Shown here piece by piece: positions 59,960-64,000 of a DNA stretch of 64,000 nt. Made by a program: the position numbers and the translations under genes. The stretch is from Actinomycetales bacterium (GTDB taxonomy: Bacteria; Actinomycetota; Actinomycetes; Actinomycetales; Dermatophilaceae), in contig JADJVX010000026.1 in assembly GCA_016710385.1 (NCBI GenBank), positions 124,001 through 188,000 on the forward strand, written 5' to 3'. Below the pieces are notes generated by a model. That model was not told where the DNA came from. It made no database searches and saw only the letters and a program-made list of their open reading frames with translations. The first letter of the stretch is position 1, and each line of letters starts with the position of its first letter.

Positions 59960-61083
59960 TCCGCCGACTCCCCGGCACCGCTCAACTTGGCCAACCGGGT
60001 GAGCAACGCGTCCTGCCGATGCGCGTTGCTCGGCAAGGCGGCATACCGCTCGCCGTAGCGTGCGAGGAGGTCGTCGTCGAGTCGGCGCACCGCGCCGGCG
60101 GGGTAGCGATAGGCCATCCGCTCGGTGACCGCCGCGCTGTCGACCGGCCGCAACACCTCGCTCAACTCATCGAGCGACCCGATGCCCAGCTCGAGCAGCA
60201 GACCGCTGACCCATTCGTAGTGATCCTTGCGTGACCAGCCGGCGCTGGCATAGCGCCCGGCGAGGAAGGTCGCGAGCTCCTGCGCGCCGATCCGCGGGTC
60301 GTCGTCGTCGCCGTGGACGTCTTCATCACCCATGCCCTGCTGCAGCCGGTCGCGGATCGTCGAGAACTCGCGATCGGCCAGCTCCAGGAGCCCGGCCGCG
60401 AGCGTGAAGCGCCGTTCCAAGTCGGGCACATGCTCGGGCGGGATGGTCCCCTTGTAGCGAATGTCGTGCTCGAACTCGGCCCACGCATGCTGCAGCACCG
60501 TGCGCAACTGCACCGACGCGCAGCGGTCGGCTCGATAGGCCGGCGGGTATGCCGTCCGGTCGGCTTCCCCGGGAAGCGTTGAGTCGCGGGGGCGGTCCGA
60601 CTCGGCCCCGGGCGACTTGGCGAGGGTCCCGGGATCGTGCGGATCGAGCGAGACGAGGATGTGGCGGCTGGCGTAACCGAAGCGGCCTGCCCGAGCGGTC
60701 TCCAGACCCATGTCGCGGTCGGCGAGCACGATGAAGGAGTCGGCGAGCAACTCGGCGACCGCATCGACGTCACTCTGCACATAGGTGACGACGCGCACCC
60801 CGACCTGGTCGGTGATGTCGACGAGGGGGTCGGGGTCGAGCTGGGCCTGGCCATCGCGCAAGTCGACTGCGCGGATGGCCTCCAGGCCGCTGTCGAGCAA
60901 CCGCTGGGCCTTGGCGGCGAACGAGGCGACGGATTTGGCGCGTCCGGTGACCGCGAGGTAGTTGATGCCGGCCTCGTCGAGGATCGCGCGGATCAGGCTG
61001 ACGAATGAGTCGGCGACCGGACCGAGCGCGGGCTGCGCCACGGCATACCGGGCAACGGCGTCGTCGAGCGAAACGGGACTCAC
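59956..61083 (-). CDS. RelA/SpoT-domain (alarmone synthetase-like) protein
   Basis: A 375-residue protein. The synthetase domain (about 25-235) shows VTGRAKSVASFAAKAQR, DITDQVGVRVVTYVQSDVDAVAELLAD, FGYASRHILVSLD and ASVQLRTVLQHAWAEFEHDIRYKG, the RelA_SpoT nucleotidyltransferase pattern. No HD hydrolase, TGS or ACT domain is present, so it resembles small alarmone synthetases, although the C-terminal 150 residues are an extra helical domain of unknown role. It would make (p)ppGpp-type nucleotides if active. The GTG at 61083 opens the conserved part. Confidence 0.82.
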   Translation of the reverse strand: MSPVSLDDAVARYAVAQPALGPVADSFVSLIRAILDEAGINYLAVTGRAKSVASFAAKAQRLLDSGLEAIRAVDLRDGQAQLDPDPLVDITDQVGVRVVTYVQSDVDAVAELLADSFIVLADRDMGLETARAGRFGYASRHILVSLDPHDPGTLAKSPGAESDRPRDSTLPGEADRTAYPPAYRADRCASVQLRTVLQHAWAEFEHDIRYKGTIPPEHVPDLERRFTLAAGLLELADREFSTIRDRLQQGMGDEDVHGDDDDPRIGAQELATFLAGRYASAGWSRKDHYEWVSGLLLELGIGSLDELSEVLRPVDSAAVTERMAYRYPAGAVRRLDDDLLARYGERYAALPSNAHRQDALLTRLAKLSGAGESAD

Positions 61084-61165
61084 CCGCTCACTGTGCCAGA
61101 CGGCCGGGGCCGCACCCGCGTTCGGGGTCCCGGGAACCTGGCGACGCGCCACCCAAAGAATGCCG

Positions 61166-61603
61166 TCAGAAGACGCGCGCGGTGTCGGGGAATGCGATGG
61201 GGTGCAGGCGGCGCGGGCAATTGCGTTGCTGCCAGTCCCATTCTGTGACGACATCGCCACCGGAGTGGTCGATCGCGCGCAAGGCATAGGCCGCAGCGTG
61301 CGGTGCATGGCCGACGACGTGCGCGACGCCGAGGGCCTGACCGGCGGCGCGGGCGGCGGCAACGGCGGCGGGGTCGGTGGCCTCGCGGGCAGCGGCATGG
61401 GCCGGGAACGCGAACGACCGGGCGTCGATCATCGAGATCTCACCGCGCAGCCAGGCTCGGCCGATGTCGACGGCTCGCCGGGGCCGGAAGTCACCCGGGC
61501 GGTGTGCCTCGAAGATCGGCAGCACCCGCTCAGCGCAGTCGAGCGCCCACGCGGTGATGCGGTAGTGATCTTTGCCGTAGCGAGCAACTGCCGATGGTCC
61601 CAT
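61166..61603 (-). CDS. Imm-5-like (putative immunity) protein
   Basis: A 145-residue helical protein: ITAWALDCAERVLPIFEAHRPGDFRPRRAVDIGRAWLRGEI, RSFAFPAHAAAREATDPAAVAAARAAGQALGVAHVVGHAPHAAAYAL and EWDWQQRNCPRRLHPIAFPD. This repeated Ala-rich layout fits the Imm-5-like family, named from genes near polymorphic toxins; here no toxin is adjacent. The ATG at 61603 follows AGGAAGGAC. A candidate iron box and a TTGACA element lie about 75-100 bases upstream. Confidence 0.75.
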   Translation of the reverse strand: MGPSAVARYGKDHYRITAWALDCAERVLPIFEAHRPGDFRPRRAVDIGRAWLRGEISMIDARSFAFPAHAAAREATDPAAVAAARAAGQALGVAHVVGHAPHAAAYALRAIDHSGGDVVTEWDWQQRNCPRRLHPIAFPDTARVF

Positions 61604-61674
61604 GGACGCCGTCCTTCCTGCTGGTGGGAGAACCCCGGGGGCGTTGCCGCCGTCCCGTGGGAGCAAGAGTTTGC

Positions 61675-61700
61675 TCAGGGTAGCCGAACCTTACTGTCAA
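61675..61700 (-). promoter_or_regulatory. Candidate promoter with IdeR-like box upstream of the Imm-5-like gene
   Basis: On the minus strand a perfect TTGACA (61700-61695) is followed by a 19-mer (61693-61675; plus strand TCAGGGTAGCCGAACCTTA) that matches the IdeR/DtxR consensus at 15 of 19 positions. The -10 hexamer at normal spacing is poor. If real, the box would make the downstream gene iron-regulated, like efeU. Confidence 0.4.
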
Positions 61701-61846
61701 ATGTGGACTAGGAATGAACAGAACGATGCCGGGATCCACACCAGCGCAGGCGCATTCACTCGCACGACCACCCGACGGCGCGCGCCAGTCATCCGCAGGT
61801 CGCCGGCCCGCAACCTGCCGACGACCCGAGACACTCCTTCGACAAC

Positions 61847-62713
61847 TCAGCTCGTGACGTCCTTGCCCGCGAAGCGGGCCCACGCGAGGGTCCAGAACAC
61901 CACGGCATACAGGGCGAAAAGCCGCAGTCCGGCCAACGGGGCGTCCCACGCGATGGGATCACGCACGAAGTCCTCGAAGGCCATCCAGTGGTTGACCAGC
62001 AGCCAAGGATGCAGCCAGGACAACTGCGGCACGCCGACGAGGATCCACGACACGATCGTGCTGATCATGACCGCGACTGCCGCGCCGATGGGTTGTTCGG
62101 TGAGCGTCGAGATGAACAGCCCGACCGCCGCGAGCGCCGACAGGCCGGCGGTGAGGTAGAGGCAGACGAGCACGAGCCGGCCGATCGCCTCGGCCCCGCC
62201 CAGCGTCGTGCCGGACAGCGTCGGCATCGGCCCGAATCCGAACAGCGCGATGCCGACGATCGCCCCCGGGACGGCGACCACGAGCACCCCCCAGAGCGCG
62301 CCCGCGCACAGCGAGGCGAACTTCACTGCGAGCAATCGGGTGCGGCTGACCGGCACCGTGAGCAGGTAACGCAGCGTGCCGAGGTTGGCCTCGCCCGCAA
62401 TCGAGTCGCCGCTGAGCATCGCGATGGCCAGCGGGAGGAACATCGTCATCTCGACCAGGAACGCGGCCAGCGGGACGAACAGCCCATTGCTCATCATCGA
62501 GCTCATCAGGTCGCCGCCACGGCGCCGATCCGACGCGGTCAGCTTGGTCGCGACCGCCATGATGATCGGCATCGCGGCGAGCACGAGCAGCCCCATCTGG
62601 TTGCGGCGACGCCCGCCGATGAGCGCCATCTCGGAGCGAAACAGCCTGGTGGAGAACGGCTTCGGCCGGTATGCCGGCTCTGACCTCTGCTGCACGCCTT
62701 CAGCCACTGACAT
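61847..62713 (-). CDS. ABC-2 type transporter permease
   Basis: A 288-residue membrane protein with about six helices. It starts FSTRLFRSEMALIGGRRRNQMGLLVLAAMPIIMAVA, then LLSGDSIAGEANLGTLRYLLTVPVSRTRLLAVKFASL, which is the ABC-2 signature stretch, and VAVMISTIVSWILVGVPQL. It pairs with the ATPase gene just upstream, which it overlaps by 14 bases. Exporters of this kind move drugs, lipids or peptides; substrate unknown. Confidence 0.88.
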   Translation of the reverse strand: MSVAEGVQQRSEPAYRPKPFSTRLFRSEMALIGGRRRNQMGLLVLAAMPIIMAVATKLTASDRRRGGDLMSSMMSNGLFVPLAAFLVEMTMFLPLAIAMLSGDSIAGEANLGTLRYLLTVPVSRTRLLAVKFASLCAGALWGVLVVAVPGAIVGIALFGFGPMPTLSGTTLGGAEAIGRLVLVCLYLTAGLSALAAVGLFISTLTEQPIGAAVAVMISTIVSWILVGVPQLSWLHPWLLVNHWMAFEDFVRDPIAWDAPLAGLRLFALYAVVFWTLAWARFAGKDVTS

Positions 62714-63644
62714 CGAAACCCTCTCCGGTCAACGCGACGAACAAGTCCTCGAGGCTGGCCGAGGTCACCGTGAACCCCGCGACAGGCACGCCCGCGCCCA
62801 CCAGGGCCGCGACGATCGCCTCGGGGGCGACCTCGCCCGGTATGCCGTGCGCCTCCCCCGGGTGGCTGGTCACCTCCGCCAGCCCGAGCCCGCGCAAGAC
62901 GACGGCCGCAGCGTCGGGCTGGGAGGTGAGCACCCGGCATACCGGACGGCTCTTGCCCCGGATCTCGGCGACCGAGCCTTGGGCGACCAACTGGCCCTCG
63001 CGCATGACGCCGAGGTGCGTGCACATCTGCTCGACTTCGGAGAGCAGGTGGCTCGAGACGAGCACGGTCGTGCCATCGGCCGCCAGGGACGCGACGAGCG
63101 AGCGCACCTCCCGAGTGCCTTGCGGGTCAAGGCCATTGGTGGGTTCGTCGAGGACGAGCAGGTCGCGCGGGGTGAGCAAGGCGCCGGCGATGGCCAGGCG
63201 CTGGCGCATGCCGAGCGAGTAGGCGCGGTAGCGCTTGGCCGCCGCGGCGAGCAGCCCGACCCGGTCGAGGGCCGCATCGATGCGCGCCTTCGCGGTCGAG
63301 GGATCGGTATGCCGGTCGGCTGCGTCGAGCCGCGCGAGGTTGGCCCGCCCGGACAGGTAGGGGTGGAAAGCGGGGCCTTCGACGAGGGCACCGACCCGGG
63401 GCAACGCCAGGTCGGCCGCACCCGGGATGGGGTGGCCGAGCACCTCGCGGGCGCCGGCGGTGGGGGTGACCAGGCCTAGGAGCATCCGGATGGTCGTTGT
63501 CTTGCCCGAGCCATTGGGCCCGAGGAATCCGTAGACCGCGCCGGTCGGCACCGCCATCGCTAGGTCGGCGACGACGGTGCGCGAGCCGAACCGCTTGGTC
63601 AGGCCGGTGGTGCTGACCGCAAGCGGGAGAACTGCCGTGGTCAC
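62700..63644 (-). CDS. ABC-2 type transporter ATP-binding protein
   Basis: A 314-residue ATPase: GLTKRFGSRTVVADLAMAVPTGAVYGFLGPNGSGKTTTIRMLLGLVTPTAG, the signature YSLGMRQRLAIAGALL, Walker B LLVLDEPTNGLDPQGTREVR and switch His in VLVSSHLLSEVEQMC. A C-terminal domain with SLEDLFVALTGEGFDV closes the protein, as in drug-efflux type ATPases. The GTG at 63644 overlaps the stop of the upstream lipoprotein-like gene by four bases (GTGA), so at least three genes form an operon. Confidence 0.9.
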   Translation of the reverse strand: MTTAVLPLAVSTTGLTKRFGSRTVVADLAMAVPTGAVYGFLGPNGSGKTTTIRMLLGLVTPTAGAREVLGHPIPGAADLALPRVGALVEGPAFHPYLSGRANLARLDAADRHTDPSTAKARIDAALDRVGLLAAAAKRYRAYSLGMRQRLAIAGALLTPRDLLVLDEPTNGLDPQGTREVRSLVASLAADGTTVLVSSHLLSEVEQMCTHLGVMREGQLVAQGSVAEIRGKSRPVCRVLTSQPDAAAVVLRGLGLAEVTSHPGEAHGIPGEVAPEAIVAALVGAGVPVAGFTVTSASLEDLFVALTGEGFDVSG

Positions 63645-64000
63645 GATGCGGAAGCCAGCGCGGCATACAACCGGTCGGCGGGGACCGCACCGAAGGCGAC
63701 CCGTCCGTCGTCGGCGAGCACGGCGGTGAAGATGGTGCCCTCGAGGACCCGGCCGGTGCCCCAGGTGCCGGAGGTGGCGGGAAGCTGGGCGAGCATCGAG
63801 GACACCGCGTCGGGCCGCGCCGACTTCCCTGGGCCGGTCGTCGGGTCCTCCGGGGCGGATGTGGTCCTCGGCTCGCCCTTGACGATGACCACCGTGGCCC
63901 ACCCGGTGCCGACGAGTTTCGGCTTGGCACTAGCCAGTCCCGCCCCGGGTCCGGTGGTCTTACCCGGCAGTTCCCCGGGCACCATCGAGTTGACGCCCTT
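63641..64000 (-). CDS. C-terminal end of a LolA/RseB-like secreted protein (cut by window edge)
   Basis: The last 119 residues of a gene that enters from the right edge. It reads VGTGWATVVIVKGEP, LAQLPATSGTWGTGRVLEGTIFTAVLADDGRVAFGAVPADRLYAAL. This ending resembles the actinobacterial LolA/RseB-like (DUF2092) proteins that are often encoded with an ABC-2 transporter. Signal peptide and fold are outside the window, so the call rests on the C-terminus and on its overlap with the ATPase gene. Confidence 0.6.
   Translation of the reverse strand, partial: KGVNSMVPGELPGKTTGPGAGLASAKPKLVGTGWATVVIVKGEPRTTSAPEDPTTGPGKSARPDAVSSMLAQLPATSGTWGTGRVLEGTIFTAVLADDGRVAFGAVPADRLYAALASAS

Larger units (their letters stand above)
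372..63668. repeat. Dispersed word GGTATGCCGT (core GTATGCCG), about 110 copies
   Basis: By hand I count about 60 copies of GTATGCCG and 50 of its complement CGGCATAC across the window, roughly one per 570 bases, in genes on both strands and in most intergenic spaces. Examples: 1103, 3029, 5237, 7273, 11620, 16061, 16105, 18309, 21726, 24338, 28278, 33884, 37247, 44025, 48693, 54003, 57112, 60547 and 63307 (forward), and 1084, 10169, 13009, 17982, 27281, 38811, 45737, 52181, 59761 and 61041 (reverse). The flanks favour G before and T or G after the core. Confidence 0.9.

Noticed and set aside
372..63668. GGTATGCCGT as a KOPS, Chi or ordinary restriction site
   Set aside because: Copies are nearly balanced between strands and the word is not palindromic, and no restriction-modification genes are in the window. 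A methylation role is still possible and is kept in the findings.
1..64000. tRNA or rRNA genes
   Set aside because: No T-loop sequence such as GGTTCGAATCC with a matching acceptor stem and no rRNA-like stretch was seen on either strand.

Overview
The window is about 64 kb of GC-rich, gene-dense chromosomal DNA from an actinobacterium. Several gene families point to the order Micrococcales, probably Intrasporangiaceae/Dermatophilaceae: an actinobacterial PaaN, the biotin synthase auxiliary protein BsaP, a mycothiol-type DinB protein, an F420-type LLM oxidoreductase, a DUF5926 protein, a fused CydDC, a DUF222-HNH endonuclease and IdeR-type iron boxes. I see no rRNA, tRNA, insertion sequence, prophage or CRISPR array.

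Layout. 0-11.5 kb: the start of an aromatic aminotransferase, a small holin-like membrane protein, three scattered phenylacetate genes (paaN, paaH, paaK), and between paaH and paaK two complete polar amino-acid ABC operons pointing at each other. 12-19.4 kb: galE, then the cytochrome bd locus cydA-cydB-cydDC. 19.4-27.5 kb: biotin synthesis (bioB-bsaP and bioA-bioF-bioD) with a molybdate operon (HTH-TOBE regulator, modA, modB, modC) on the other strand between the two halves. 27.5-38.5 kb: a low-molecular-weight tyrosine phosphatase, purB, a VOC protein, an rRNA/tRNA methyltransferase, a receptor Ser/Thr kinase, a four-gene operon that looks like a type VII secretion-associated effector locus, a HAD phosphatase and serS. 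38.6-52.5 kb: DinB protein, universal stress protein, a NarL-type two-component pair, a lipid kinase, an iron-regulated EfeU/FTR1 permease, a fused TyrA-PheA-like protein, a GDT1-type transporter, an LLM oxidoreductase, DUF5926, an RsbW-like ATPase, an ECF-like sigma factor and ogt. 52.5-64 kb: a LacI regulator, a CoA-transferase, two VOC proteins, membrane protein, DUF2461, DUF222-HNH, an alarmone-synthetase-like protein, an Imm-5-like protein, an ABC-2 transporter and the end of a LolA/RseB-like protein.

Two signals cut across the genes. First, the word GTATGCCG (extended form GGTATGCCGT) occurs about 110 times by my hand count, on both strands, inside and outside genes, where base composition predicts roughly two or three. 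Inverted pairs of it form the stems of terminator-like hairpins, as DNA uptake sequences do in Neisseria and Haemophilus. Second, three intergenic loci carry tandem repeats with exactly the same 52-bp period and a shared GAAACCTTCC core.

Five genes between 28 and 38.6 kb (purB, two genes of the effector operon, the HAD phosphatase and serS) are each broken by one base in a short G/C run. Because purB and serS are normally essential, I read these mostly as sequence errors and describe the genes at full length.
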